DNA from: Nocardia sp. NRRL S-836
Lineage (GTDB): Bacteria; Actinomycetota; Actinomycetes; Mycobacteriales; Pseudonocardiaceae
Assembly (NCBI RefSeq): GCF_001279525.1
Contig: NZ_LGDY01000108.1
Location: 1 to 64,000, forward strand
Direction of reading: 5' to 3'
DNA: 64,000 nucleotides
Shown: in pieces, positions 42,814 to 51,396 of the stretch
Numbering within the stretch: position 1 is the first letter of the stretch
Layout: every line of letters begins with the position of its first letter
Position numbers and translations under genes: made by a program
The notes under the pieces: generated by a model
The model's database searches: none
Told to the model about the DNA's origin: nothing
Seen by the model: only the letters and a program-made list of their open reading frames with translations

Positions 42814-43565
42814 AGCGTGCCGAAGTCGGCCGGCTGCACCCGCAGCCAGCCCTCGCTCTTCGTCGCCACGTACCGCCCGCTGTGCGTGTCCAGGTAGGTC
42901 AGCGGGGCGACGCAGCGCTGCTTGCGGCCCAGGTGGTCGCGCTTGGCCGAGAAGAGCTGCCCGCCACCGGTCCGCGGCTCCGACATGATCGTCTTGAGCT
43001 GCGTGACCAGCTGGTCGTTCGGCGTGCTGGTCGGCCGGCTCTGCTGCAGGAACGAGCCGGTGTCCTCGTAGGACGGCTGCCGCTTCTGCTGCAACGCGTC
43101 CTCCGGCAACGTGATCGGCGCACCCTTGCCCGCCGGCGTCGGCGGCAGCGCGGCCACCAGCGCCTGCGGCGCCTCCTCCGCCCGCACCGGCTCCAGCACG
43201 AACAGCTGGTCCGGCGTCAGCACGATCCGCAGCGCCTCCTGGCCGTTCGACACGACCAGGACCGCCTGCTGGGGACCGTCCTTCTGGCCGAAGAACGCCC
43301 AGTACTCCACGCCGGCCTCGGCGACGAGCCGCAGCGCGTTGACGAGGTCCGGGTGGATCTCGTTGCCGCGCGCGAGCCCGCTCTGCTCCAGCTGCGCCCA
43401 CGCCGTGCGCTGCAACCGCTCCAACCCGCTCAGGTCGCCCTCCTCGAGCGCCTCCGAGTCGAAGTCGACCTGCGTGACCAACGCCCTGTGCAGCTGCGGC
43501 AGACCCGCGACCTGCCACGCCTGGTACAGCGCGACGACAGGGATGGCGACCCTGCTCCGAAGCAC
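42786..43565 (-). CDS. EspG-family ESX chaperone
   Basis: A 259-residue EspG-like protein. The N-terminal half (VDFDSEALEEGDL, YWAFFGQKDGPQQAVLVVSN) forms the central sheet of the family, and the end has RYVATKSEGWLRVQPADFGT. EspG binds PE-PPE pairs in the cytosol and guides them to the type VII secretion machine. The GTG start at 43565 follows AAGGGGG. It is the last gene of a four-gene operon with a PPE-like protein, a DUF3558 lipoprotein and a PE-like helical protein. The ESX core genes are not in the window. Confidence 0.85.
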   Translation of the reverse strand: MLRSRVAIPVVALYQAWQVAGLPQLHRALVTQVDFDSEALEEGDLSGLERLQRTAWAQLEQSGLARGNEIHPDLVNALRLVAEAGVEYWAFFGQKDGPQQAVLVVSNGQEALRIVLTPDQLFVLEPVRAEEAPQALVAALPPTPAGKGAPITLPEDALQQKRQPSYEDTGSFLQQSRPTSTPNDQLVTQLKTIMSEPRTGGGQLFSAKRDHLGRKQRCVAPLTYLDTHSGRYVATKSEGWLRVQPADFGTLARLTATMP

Positions 43566-43574
43566 GATTCCCCC

Positions 43575-44897
43575 TTATCCGCCGATGACCGGCGGAGCGA
43601 CCATCGTTCCGTCGCCGAAGATGTCCTCGGTCTCCTGCAGGTACGACGCGGACTTGTGCTCCTTGTCCTCGTCGCCCTCCCCGCGAGCACCACCGGCACC
43701 CATACCGCCCATGCCCGCGGCCCCCGCGGCGCCACGGCCGGCGGCCGCACCACCCGCGGGTCCGAAGCCACCGGCACCACCACGGCCCTGCTCACCGGCC
43801 ACGCCGGCAGCACCGCCGAAGCCACTACCGGCGCCACCACCCATGCCACCGGGCCCCTTGCCGAGCCCGGCAGCGGCAGCGCCACCGATCCCACCGGCCC
43901 CCGGCGGCCGCATGCCACCGGCACCACCGCCACCGCCACCCCCGCCGACACGACCACCGGGCCCGTTGATCCCACCGGGCCGGTTGCGCGGGTCGTTCGG
44001 CCCGCCCGGCCGGTTGCGCGGGTCGTTGGGGTCGAACCGCCCCGTCGGCGGCAGCCCGGTGTCACCGGTGCCCGGCGGCCGGTTGCGAGGGTCGTTCATG
44101 TCGAAGCCCGGCGGCCGGTTGCGCGGGTCGTTCGGGTCGAGCCGCGACGGGTTGGTGTCGTCACCGGTGCCCGGCGGCCGCCAGCCCGACAGGTTCGTGT
44201 CGTCACCCGGCCGCCCCGACCCCGGCGGCGTGCCGATACCGGGCGGGGTGCCCGTGCCGGGAGGCGTGCCGGTGCCAGGGGGCGTGCCGGTGCCCGGAGG
44301 CTGCGACCCCGGCGGATGCACCCGCTCGATCGGCGGCGTGTTCTGCTCCTGCATGCTCGCGTCGGTCGCGTCCGGCGAGATGAAGGTAGGCATCTGGTTC
44401 GTGCTCTGCGAGACGGCGTCCGCGTACTGGTTGAACGCGCGGATGTTCTGCTCGCTGACCTGCTGGTTCTTCTCGACCGCCTTGTCGTAGTCGGTGTCCC
44501 AGAAGGCCAGGTCGTTGAGCCACGGCTTGTCGGGGACCTCGGGCGGCTTCTGCATCTGGTACTTGGCGTTGACGTACGCCTCACCGACGCTGTCGGCCGT
44601 CTTGCCGGCGTCCTGCGCGGACTTGCCGGTCACGTCCGCCCAGGTGGCGAGCGGCGAGGTGGTGCTGCGGGCAGCGTCACCCGCCTGGCCTTCCCACGCC
44701 GCACCGGAGTCGCGCACCGCCTTGTTGATGATCTCGGCGATGTCGTTGTGGCTGCTCGCGAGCCCCCTCCAGCCTTCGCTGGCCGGAGCGGTGCTCTGGC
44801 TCGGCCCGGCGCCCTTGTCGAACCAGTTGTAGATGGTCTCGCCACCCGCGAACGGAAGCATCGCGAAGCCGGCGATGTTCGGCTCGTCCCCAGCCAT
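43575..44897 (-). CDS. PPE-like ESX substrate with Pro/Gly-rich repeats
   Basis: A 440-residue protein. The N-terminal 170 residues are helical with a WXG-like WEGQAGDAARS turn, as in PPE/WXG100-type ESX substrates. The middle carries tandem PPGTGT units and then repeated NDPRNRPPG/NDPRNRPGG units. The C-terminal part is almost pure Gly/Ala/Pro before an acidic tail with YLQETEDIFGDG, a YxxxD/E-type secretion signal. EspG downstream supports secretion as a PE-PPE partner. ATG 44897 has AGGGGGT upstream. Confidence 0.82.
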   Translation of the reverse strand: MAGDEPNIAGFAMLPFAGGETIYNWFDKGAGPSQSTAPASEGWRGLASSHNDIAEIINKAVRDSGAAWEGQAGDAARSTTSPLATWADVTGKSAQDAGKTADSVGEAYVNAKYQMQKPPEVPDKPWLNDLAFWDTDYDKAVEKNQQVSEQNIRAFNQYADAVSQSTNQMPTFISPDATDASMQEQNTPPIERVHPPGSQPPGTGTPPGTGTPPGTGTPPGIGTPPGSGRPGDDTNLSGWRPPGTGDDTNPSRLDPNDPRNRPPGFDMNDPRNRPPGTGDTGLPPTGRFDPNDPRNRPGGPNDPRNRPGGINGPGGRVGGGGGGGGAGGMRPPGAGGIGGAAAAGLGKGPGGMGGGAGSGFGGAAGVAGEQGRGGAGGFGPAGGAAAGRGAAGAAGMGGMGAGGARGEGDEDKEHKSASYLQETEDIFGDGTMVAPPVIGG

Positions 44898-44900
44898 GAC

Positions 44901-45479
44901 CTACCCCCTGAGATTTCCGATGACTGTCGCCGCGAGCTTCTCGCTCTCCGTGCACGGCTTCTGGGTCGACAGCTTGTTCTTCGCGACGTCGACCGCCGCC
45001 CCGACGGTTCCCTTGTCGCCCGCCTCGATGATGGTGAGGCAGCTGCGCGAAGCGTCCGTGCTGTCCCTGCTGAACGTCCGGACCCCGTCGATGGTCTTCT
45101 CGCTGAAGACCGCAGCGCTGCGGGAGTTCGCCAGCTGGTTCTCGAAGGTCTGGTCCGCAGCGATCCGCACCTCGTAGGTCGAGTCGTCGAGGAGCGACTT
45201 GCCTTCCCAGGTGCAGACCGGGCCGGTCGAGCTCGTCTTGGTCTTGACGTCGACGTTGCCGAGGGCGCTGACCTGTGCGGCGGTCAGGAGGTCGCAGGGG
45301 TTGCCCTTCACCTTGTCGAGGTTCAGCCTGGCGGCCGGGGACCCGGTCGAACCCGTGTCGCTCGTCTGCGTGGCAGGCGGCTGTGTGGCACCCGTGGTGG
45401 GGTTGCCGCCGTTGATGCTCGTACAGCCGGCCAGAGCCGTCGCCGCGAACAAGGTCGCCAACAAAGTGGTGCGCTTCAA
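44901..45479 (-). CDS. DUF3558 lipoprotein
   Basis: A 192-residue lipoprotein. A signal peptide with lipobox ATALAGC, a Thr/Ser/Pro linker and a DUF3558 domain (NPCDLLTAAQVSALG, CTWEGKSLLDDSTYEVRI, SCLTIIEAGDKG) with four conserved Cys follow. The family is common beside ESX loci in Pseudonocardiales; a function is not established. A TTG start at 45479 is chosen because GGAAGG lies upstream and the signal peptide begins there. It is the second gene of the ESX operon. Confidence 0.85.
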   Translation of the reverse strand: MKRTTLLATLFAATALAGCTSINGGNPTTGATQPPATQTSDTGSTGSPAARLNLDKVKGNPCDLLTAAQVSALGNVDVKTKTSSTGPVCTWEGKSLLDDSTYEVRIAADQTFENQLANSRSAAVFSEKTIDGVRTFSRDSTDASRSCLTIIEAGDKGTVGAAVDVAKNKLSTQKPCTESEKLAATVIGNLRG

Positions 45480-45486
45480 GACGGAC

Positions 45487-45900
45487 TTACCTTCCCATCG
45501 CAGTCTTCGCATCGTCGTCCGTGCCGCGGTACTCCGCGAGAGCCTTCTTGATGTTCGCGACCGTCGCTTCGAGGGCTTCCACTGCCTTCTTGTTGGCCCA
45601 CGCATAGCCGCCTGGATCCTCACCAGCGGCTTTGCGCATGTTGAGGGTCGCCCAGCCGCTGTACGGGTCGGGTCCAGGCGCACCCGTGCTCGTGATGAAC
45701 TCCGCCTCACGCATGAGGTCTTTCAGCTGCTTGGCGGCGGCTTCCAGGCCGTCGATCATCTTCTGGGCTTGGTCGGGGTCGACCGCGAACCTCGTGGTGC
45801 CCGCTCCAGCCGCACCGGCCGCGGCACCCGCTGCGGCCGCGGCGGAGCCGACGGCCTTCCCGACCGCGGTGAACGGTGTGACCGCGTCGAACATCAGCAT
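45487..45900 (-). CDS. PE/WXG100-like helical ESX protein
   Basis: A 137-residue, mostly helical protein. An Ala/Gly-rich N-terminal segment is followed by two long helices (DPDQAQKMIDGLEAAAKQLK; KKAVEALEATVANIKKALAE). It heads the operon of ESX-related genes, where a PE-like partner of the PPE protein is expected. No canonical WxG is visible, so the assignment rests on context and fold. Confidence 0.7.
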   Translation of the reverse strand: MLMFDAVTPFTAVGKAVGSAAAAAGAAAGAAGAGTTRFAVDPDQAQKMIDGLEAAAKQLKDLMREAEFITSTGAPGPDPYSGWATLNMRKAAGEDPGGYAWANKKAVEALEATVANIKKALAEYRGTDDDAKTAMGR

Positions 45901-46052
45901 CTCGGCCAGCTCCCCTCAGAACTTCCACACACCCCTGTTGGAGGATTTTTGCACAGCGCTGGTTCCACCGGCGGGCGAACGACTGAGCTGACCTGCTCAC
46001 ATGACCGTTTCGTTCAAGACACCTGCCGAAGCGGCGGCCTAGGTTCGACGGC

Positions 46053-46880
46053 ATGATCGAACACGCGAGGAACTTCATCTGGCACAACGCCCGCACGCTG
46101 GAGCAACGCTGGTTCGAGCACGCCTTCGACGGCGGGAGTGGTGACGCGGTGGTGCGGGCGGTGCTCGCGTACCGCAACGACGACGGCGGGTACGGGCACG
46201 GGCTCGAGCCGGATCACCGGGGGCCGACGAGCCAGCCGTTGCACGCGCTGCGGGCGTTGCAGATGTTTGCCGAGGTCAACGCGCCGGAGCAGGCCGAGTC
46301 GGTGGTGGCGTGGCTGGCGGCGACGTGTCCGGACGGCGCGGTGCCGTTCGGGATGTCCACGTCCAAAGGACATCCGGTGGCGCCGTGGATCACGCTGGAC
46401 GACCAGGGTGGGTTGTTGCTCACGGCACAGATCGCGGCGGCGTTGTACGCGCTCGGGGTCACCCACCCGTGGCTCGCGAAGGCCACCGACTACTGCTGGG
46501 CGCAGATCGACGGGCTCGGTGAGACCCATCCGTACGAGCTGCGGGCGGCGGTGATGTTCCTGGACGAGGTGCCGGACCGGGAGCGGGCCGGGCTGGCGGC
46601 GGCGCGGCTCGGGCAGCTCAAGCCGGGCACGGAGGGGTACGCGGAAGGGGAGGGCATGGCGCCGCACTTCTACGCGGCGAAGCCCACCAGCCTCGCCCGG
46701 CCGTGGTTCGCCGACGCCGAGTTCGACGCGGACCTCGACGAGCTGCGCAACGGGCAGCAGGAGGACGGCGGCTGGAACTTCGGCTTCCCGGCGTTCACGC
46801 CGGTGGTCGAGTTCGAATGGCGGTCCATCGCCACGATGGACGCGCTGCTGACGTTGCGGCGTCACGGCCGGATCAGCTGA
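46053..46880 (+). CDS. Alpha/alpha-toroid (prenyltransferase/squalene cyclase repeat-like) protein
   Basis: A 275-residue protein with repeats typical of the terpenoid cyclase/prenyltransferase alpha-alpha barrel: YRNDDGGYGHGLEPD near residue 40 and NGQQEDGGWNFGFPAF near 235. It is too short for a complete cyclase and lacks a DxDD motif, so catalysis is doubtful. Many actinomycetes encode such single-domain proteins of unknown role. Its last 19 bp overlap the convergent AraC gene. Confidence 0.75.
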   Translation: MIEHARNFIWHNARTLEQRWFEHAFDGGSGDAVVRAVLAYRNDDGGYGHGLEPDHRGPTSQPLHALRALQMFAEVNAPEQAESVVAWLAATCPDGAVPFGMSTSKGHPVAPWITLDDQGGLLLTAQIAAALYALGVTHPWLAKATDYCWAQIDGLGETHPYELRAAVMFLDEVPDRERAGLAAARLGQLKPGTEGYAEGEGMAPHFYAAKPTSLARPWFADAEFDADLDELRNGQQEDGGWNFGFPAFTPVVEFEWRSIATMDALLTLRRHGRIS

Positions 46881-47503
46881 CTCAACGGCACGCCGGCCAA
46901 CGCGCGCACCTCACGGGAGAGATGCGCCTGGTCGGCATAGCCCGCTTCGAACGCGACCGATGCGAAGGGGCGACCGGCCCACGCCAGGCGCATCGCGTGG
47001 TCGAAGCGCAGCACCCGCTGCAGCACCTTGGGTGGGTAGCCGAACGCGTCCAGGCACCGCCGCCGCAGCTGGCGTTCGCTCAGCCCGATGTCCCACGCGG
47101 CCGAGCGGACGTCGGAGGTCCGCAGCACCGCGGCGGTCCCGGCGACGGCGGGGTCGACGGACACCCGTGCGGCGCAGAACGACACCATCTCCGAGAACGA
47201 CGACAGCCGCGCCGACGGCACCAGCTCCGCCAGCGGCACGCGCAGGTCCCGCACCTCGCACGCCGGCACCCCGAACACCGAGGGGAACGCGCCGGGCGGC
47301 AACCGGACGCCGTACAACGTGCCGGGCGCGACGGAGGCGAGCTGCGCGCGGGTGTCAGGACCGGCCACGAACAGGGCCCCGGTCGCGGGTGTCCACATCA
47401 GATCCGTGCAGCCGTCGGGCACCACCCGCTGCACGGTCTCCGACGACACCGTGCGCGTCCACAGGCAGGCCAGACCGGCGGGGGCCGGGCGTTCGGCGTA
47501 CAC
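46862..47503 (-). CDS. AraC family regulator
   Basis: A 213-residue protein. The N-terminal domain (VQRVVPDGCTDLMWTP, GVRLPPGAFPSVFG) is the DUF6597 type found in short AraC regulators, and the C-terminal double HTH has LSERQLRRRCLDAFGYPPKV and AGYADQAHLSREVRALAG. The inducer is unknown. The gene ends within the 3' end of the toroid protein gene. Upstream lies the tRNA-Val terminator. Confidence 0.88.
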   Translation of the reverse strand: MYAERPAPAGLACLWTRTVSSETVQRVVPDGCTDLMWTPATGALFVAGPDTRAQLASVAPGTLYGVRLPPGAFPSVFGVPACEVRDLRVPLAELVPSARLSSFSEMVSFCAARVSVDPAVAGTAAVLRTSDVRSAAWDIGLSERQLRRRCLDAFGYPPKVLQRVLRFDHAMRLAWAGRPFASVAFEAGYADQAHLSREVRALAGVPLSQLIRP

Positions 47504-47517
47504 GGGCCCATCAAAGC

Positions 47518-47548
47518 AAAAAGCGCCGCGTCCCGGAGGACGCGGCGC
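47518..47548 (-). terminator. Terminator of tRNA-Val
   Basis: GCGCCGCGTCC-CGGA-GGACGCGGCGC with a TTTTT tract on the minus strand, 11 bp past the tRNA 3' end. A strong intrinsic terminator. Confidence 0.85.
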
Positions 47549-47558
47549 CTGATGACCG

Positions 47559-47630
<72 letters not shown>

Positions 47631-47685
47631 GGAGATGCCGGACGAGATTCTAGCGGACGAGCACCGCCTCGACGCACACCGGGGC

Positions 47686-49065
47686 CTAGAGGCCGAACTT
47701 CACCCAGTTGACGCTCACGTACGCCGCCGGCTGACCGCTCGTGAACGTCACGTACACGTCGTGCGTCCCCGAGATGCCCGAGATGTTCGCCGGAATCGTT
47801 CTCCACGCGTCCCAGCCGCCGGTGTTGCCCACCGCGAAGCTGCCGACCGGGGCCGCCGTGCGCGACCCGAGCCGGACCTCGACCAGACCGCTCACGCCAC
47901 CCGCGGCACCCGACGCCACGCGGGCGTAGAACTGCCGCGCCGGACCGGAACCGAAGTTGACGCCGGAGAACTTCAGGTAGCCACCGTTCGCGATCTGGTG
48001 GACACCCGAACCGCCCTCGGCCGGTGCCACCGAGCCGCCGGAGCGCTCGGAGGCGTTCTCCGCCTGGAGCTCGCTGTACGCCGAACCGCCACCGCCGGGG
48101 TTCGAGGTCGTCGTGCTCGTCGGCGGAGTCGTCGTCGAACCGCCAGCCGTGTAGACGGCCACGTAGTCCACGACCATGGAGTGCCCGGACTGGGTGGCCG
48201 CGACAGGGGTCGGCTGGTTGTTGTTCAACGCGTTCGGGAACGCGCCGCCCATCGCCAGGTTCAGCAGGATGAAGTACCCGGCGTGCGACGTCATCCGGTC
48301 CCACACGCCCGCACCGAGCTGGGCCTGCGTGACCGTGTGGAAGTGCTGACCGTCCACGAACCACTTGAACGACTTCTCGGCGTCGTCCCACTCGAAGCGG
48401 TACGTGTGGAACGCCGACTGGCAGGACGCGCCGGGACACGTCCGCGAGTTGCCGATGCCGGTGAACTCGTTGCAGGCACCGCCGGGCGCGACGTCGCAGT
48501 GCAGCACGCCCCACACCGAGTTGATGCCGTTGACGTTCTCCATCACGTCGAACTCACCGATGCCCGGCCAGTTCCAGTAGTTGCCGCGGAACGGCGAGCC
48601 GAGCGCCCAGAACGCGGGCCAGTACCCCAGCGCCGCCTCGCCGGTGACGTTGGGCATCTGGATGCGGCCCTCGATCGCGAGCTTGCCGCCCGGCGCCGGC
48701 TTGAAGTTCGCGCGCTGGGTCTCGATGCGCGCCGACGTCCAGTTGCCCGCGCCGTCCTTCAACGCGGTGATGCGCAGGTTGCCGGCACCGTCGAGCTTGA
48801 TGTTGCCGGTGCTGTTCGTGTAGTTCTGGATCTCTCCCGTACCCCAGTTGGCAGGTCCGCCGGGGTAGCCGTGGCCGAGGTCGAAGATCCAGTTGGAGCT
48901 GGACGGCAGGGTTCCGCTCGCTCCGTTGAAGTCGTCACCCCACACCTGCGTCCATCCCGGTGCGGGGGTGGGGATCGATGCGTTGGCGGACATGGCGGCG
49001 ATCGCCAGGGGTACCGCGGCAAGAAGAGCTGTCGTGGCCGCGAAGACGCGGCGGCGTTGCCTCAT
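47686..49065 (-). CDS. Secreted GH16 beta-glucanase with CBM6
   Basis: A 459-residue exported glycosidase. A signal peptide of about 29 residues leads to a GH16 domain with catalytic GEFDVMENVNG (Glu171 nucleophile, Glu176 acid/base). A Thr/Pro/Gly linker and a C-terminal CBM6-type carbohydrate-binding module (about 325-459, LQAENASERSGGSV, GGYLKFSGVNFG) follow. Laminarin or lichenan are typical substrates. ATG 49065 has AAGGAGG upstream. A LacI/CebR-type palindrome 39 bp upstream suggests sugar-responsive control. Confidence 0.93.
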   Translation of the reverse strand: MRQRRRVFAATTALLAAVPLAIAAMSANASIPTPAPGWTQVWGDDFNGASGTLPSSSNWIFDLGHGYPGGPANWGTGEIQNYTNSTGNIKLDGAGNLRITALKDGAGNWTSARIETQRANFKPAPGGKLAIEGRIQMPNVTGEAALGYWPAFWALGSPFRGNYWNWPGIGEFDVMENVNGINSVWGVLHCDVAPGGACNEFTGIGNSRTCPGASCQSAFHTYRFEWDDAEKSFKWFVDGQHFHTVTQAQLGAGVWDRMTSHAGYFILLNLAMGGAFPNALNNNQPTPVAATQSGHSMVVDYVAVYTAGGSTTTPPTSTTTSNPGGGGSAYSELQAENASERSGGSVAPAEGGSGVHQIANGGYLKFSGVNFGSGPARQFYARVASGAAGGVSGLVEVRLGSRTAAPVGSFAVGNTGGWDAWRTIPANISGISGTHDVYVTFTSGQPAAYVSVNWVKFGL

Positions 49066-49103
49066 GCGCGAGTGACCTCCTTGTCACGGGTGCAGTCCAT
49101 TTA

Positions 49104-49117
49104 TGAGAGCGCTCTCA
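49104..49117. promoter_or_regulatory. LacI/CebR-type operator
   Basis: TGAGAGCGCTCTCA, a perfect 14-bp palindrome matching the TGGGAGCGCTCCCA class bound by CebR/BglR repressors of glucan genes in actinomycetes. Located upstream of the GH16 gene. Confidence 0.75.
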
Positions 49118-49253
49118 CGGCGTGGGGACAAGCGGCCATTCGGACCAACGGCCACGGAGTGCGCAGGTGGCGTCACGTCTCGTTTGGACAGGACAGGGGT
49201 GGGGTGAGGAACGGGATGGGGAAGATGTGCGGCCTCGCGCGTGGGCGGGGGGA

Positions 49254-49300
49254 AGATTGCGCGGCGGGAGGTTGTGCGGCGGGGAGGTTGCGCGGCGGGA
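49254..49300. repeat. Three short tandem repeats
   Basis: Three iterations of AGRTTGYGCGGCGGG, 15-16 bp each, in tandem. Confidence 0.7.
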
Positions 49301-49354
49301 GAGCGCGGCTGATGTCGGCACACGTTGTTGGAGCCGCCTCATCTGGGGCGCATC

Positions 49355-49512
49355 GACGCACCGTGCCGCCGTGCGCAGGACGCGATGCGCGCACGGCGTG
49401 GTGTGCGCACGCGGCAATGACGGGCGGCGCGTTGACGCACCGTGCCGCCGTGCGCAGGACGCTATGCGCCCACGACGTGATGTGCGCACGCGGCAGCAAC
49501 GGGCGGCGCGCG
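49355..49512. repeat. 79-bp tandem duplication
   Basis: 49355-49433 and 49434-49512 are near-identical copies with a handful of substitutions. Each begins GACGCACCGTGCCGCCGTGC and contains many GTGCGC/GCGCAC steps. Confidence 0.85.
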
Positions 49513-49558
49513 TGCGGACTGCACGGCCCGTGCGCCCGGCGGGGATGCGGCGCGCGGG

Positions 49559-51202
49559 CTACTTCGCGTCCGCGTAGCACTCCACCGGCACGGCGTTCAT
49601 CGGGAACCGCACCGGAGTCTCGCCGAACAGCAACCGCGTCGCCGCCTGCCCGGCCTCCGCGATCGCCGCCACCACCTCCTCCACGTCGTCGACCGGGCAG
49701 TGGACCAGGACCTCGTCGTGCTGGAAGAACACCAGCGCGGCCCGCGGGGGCAGGCGGGTGCGCAGGACGCCGAGCAGGGCGGCGGTCCAGTCCGCCGCGC
49801 TGCCCTGGACCACGAAGTTGCGGGTGAAACGGCCCCAGTTGCGGGCTGCCTGGCGGGAGGAGCTGGAGACGTTGCCCGCGTCGTCGGCGCCGCTCACCAG
49901 GTCCTGCCAGGCCGCGGACGGTTCCGGGGAGGTGCGGCCGAGGCGGGTGCGGACCATGCGGCCCTGTTCGCCGGCGAGGGCGGCTGACTCGACGTAGCCG
50001 ACCGCGATCGGGAACCTCTTGCGCAGCACGGCGAGCAGGGGGCCGGCCTCGCCGGAGGTGCCGCCGTACATCGCCGAGAGCATCGCGATCTTCGCGCGGG
50101 GGCGTTCGCCCTTGAACGAGTCGGCGGCCAGTGCGGCGTACAGGTCGTCGTCGCCGCAGACCTCCACCAGGCGTTCGTCGCCGGACAGCGCGGCCAGGAT
50201 GCGCGGTTCCAGCTGGGAGGCGTCGGCTGCCACCAGGCGCCAGCCGTCGTCTGCCCGCACGGCTTGGCGCAGCACGCGGGGGATCTGCAGGGCCGCGCCG
50301 CCGCGGGACGCCCAGCGGCCGGTCACGACGCCGCCGACCACGTACTCCGGGCGGAACCGGCCCTCGGAGACCCACGCGTCGAGCCACGTCCAGCCGTGCG
50401 CCACCCACAGCCGGGCGAGCTCCTTGTACTCCAGCAGCAACGCCACCGCCGGGTGGTCGACCTTCTTCAGCACCCAGCGCCGCGAGGACGGCACCTCGAT
50501 GCCCGCCCGTTTGAACGCGCGCACGATGCTGCCCGGCGCGTCCGGGTTCACGTCGTGGCCGCCGAACGCCTCCCTGATCCGGTCGGCCAGCGCCTGCAGC
50601 ACCTTCGGCCGTGCGCCGGGGGCGGGGCGCGGGCCGAGCAGGTCCTCCAAGAGCGCGAGGTGCACGTCCTCCCGCCACGGCAGGCCGTGGTGGGTCATCT
50701 CCGCCGCCGCCAGCGCCGACGCCGACTCCGCCGCGATCAGCAGCGACAGCGCCGGGTTGCGTTGCTGCGCCTGGAAGACGAGTGGCAACGCGGCCAGCTC
50801 GTCCGTACCGCCCGGCAGCTGCACCGGCTCCGGCTCGAACAACGTCAGCGCGACGTCCTTCTTGCGCGGGCCCACGTCGGGCGGCGCGGGCAGGCCCAGT
50901 GCCCGTGCCACCGCCGCCGGCAGCTCGCGCGGCTCGCGGTGCCTGCCCTCGGCGCCCAGCAGCAGCGCCTCGGTCAGGTGCAGGTCCCAGCACCGGTCCA
51001 CCCGCACGCCGGCCGCCAGCAGCGCGGGGTAGGCCTCCGCGGTGTCCGCCCACAGCCACCGCGGTTTGTGGGCGCGCTCCAGCGACGCGACGGCCGAGGC
51101 CAGTGACGGGGCTGCCATCGCGGGACCGGCCGGGCTCCCGTCGTCGTGCAGCTTCTGCCACCGCCCCGCACCGTCCGCTTCCGGAACCAGTGAGACCAGC
51201 AC
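49559..51202 (-). CDS. Stand-alone family A DNA polymerase (bifunctional exonuclease-like/polymerase)
   Basis: A 547-residue DNA polymerase I relative without the 5'-3' exonuclease domain. Motif A is VAADASQLEPRILAALSGD, motif B RAKIAMLSAMYGGTSG and motif C VFFQHDEVLVHCP. The N-terminal 200 residues occupy the place of a 3'-5' exonuclease, but the usual DxE catalytic pattern is not obvious, so proofreading is doubtful. Actinomycetes carry such a second PolA-type enzyme besides polA; it is thought to act in repair. Start is GTG 51202. No partners adjacent. Confidence 0.88.
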   Translation of the reverse strand: MLVSLVPEADGAGRWQKLHDDGSPAGPAMAAPSLASAVASLERAHKPRWLWADTAEAYPALLAAGVRVDRCWDLHLTEALLLGAEGRHREPRELPAAVARALGLPAPPDVGPRKKDVALTLFEPEPVQLPGGTDELAALPLVFQAQQRNPALSLLIAAESASALAAAEMTHHGLPWREDVHLALLEDLLGPRPAPGARPKVLQALADRIREAFGGHDVNPDAPGSIVRAFKRAGIEVPSSRRWVLKKVDHPAVALLLEYKELARLWVAHGWTWLDAWVSEGRFRPEYVVGGVVTGRWASRGGAALQIPRVLRQAVRADDGWRLVAADASQLEPRILAALSGDERLVEVCGDDDLYAALAADSFKGERPRAKIAMLSAMYGGTSGEAGPLLAVLRKRFPIAVGYVESAALAGEQGRMVRTRLGRTSPEPSAAWQDLVSGADDAGNVSSSSRQAARNWGRFTRNFVVQGSAADWTAALLGVLRTRLPPRAALVFFQHDEVLVHCPVDDVEEVVAAIAEAGQAATRLLFGETPVRFPMNAVPVECYADAK

Positions 51203-51396
51203 GGGTCAATTGTGCCGAGGAGGTCCGACAATTTCGGTCGAGCCGACGCCACAGCACCTCTGCAACCGTTCCCCGCAGCACGAATCCGATGGAGTTCTTC
51301 CAAGCCAGCCAGCAAAGGAGTGAAGGAAAATCCGGAAGTTTCCCCGATGGTGTGGTCTTGCTGTCGCTCGCCTGATCACCGGCCGACTATGAAGCG

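Larger units (their letters stand above)
49118..49558. other. Repeat-rich intergenic region, no gene
   Basis: About 440 bp between the glucanase promoter and the 3' end of the DNA polymerase gene. It holds three iterations of a 15-16-bp GGTTGYGCGGCGGG unit and a 79-bp tandem duplication. Open frames here are driven by the repeats. Confidence 0.6.

Noticed and set aside
42039..45551. 1170-codon plus-strand open frame through the ESX cluster
   Set aside because: Low-complexity Arg/Gly frame antisense to the PPE-like, DUF3558 and EspG genes.
49254..49512. CRISPR array
   Set aside because: The repeats are adjacent tandem copies without spacers, and no cas gene is present.
49173..49558. Possible protein with repeated segments in the tandem-repeat region
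   Set aside because: Open frames exist on both strands, but their content only mirrors the DNA repeats; no start site or composition supports translation.
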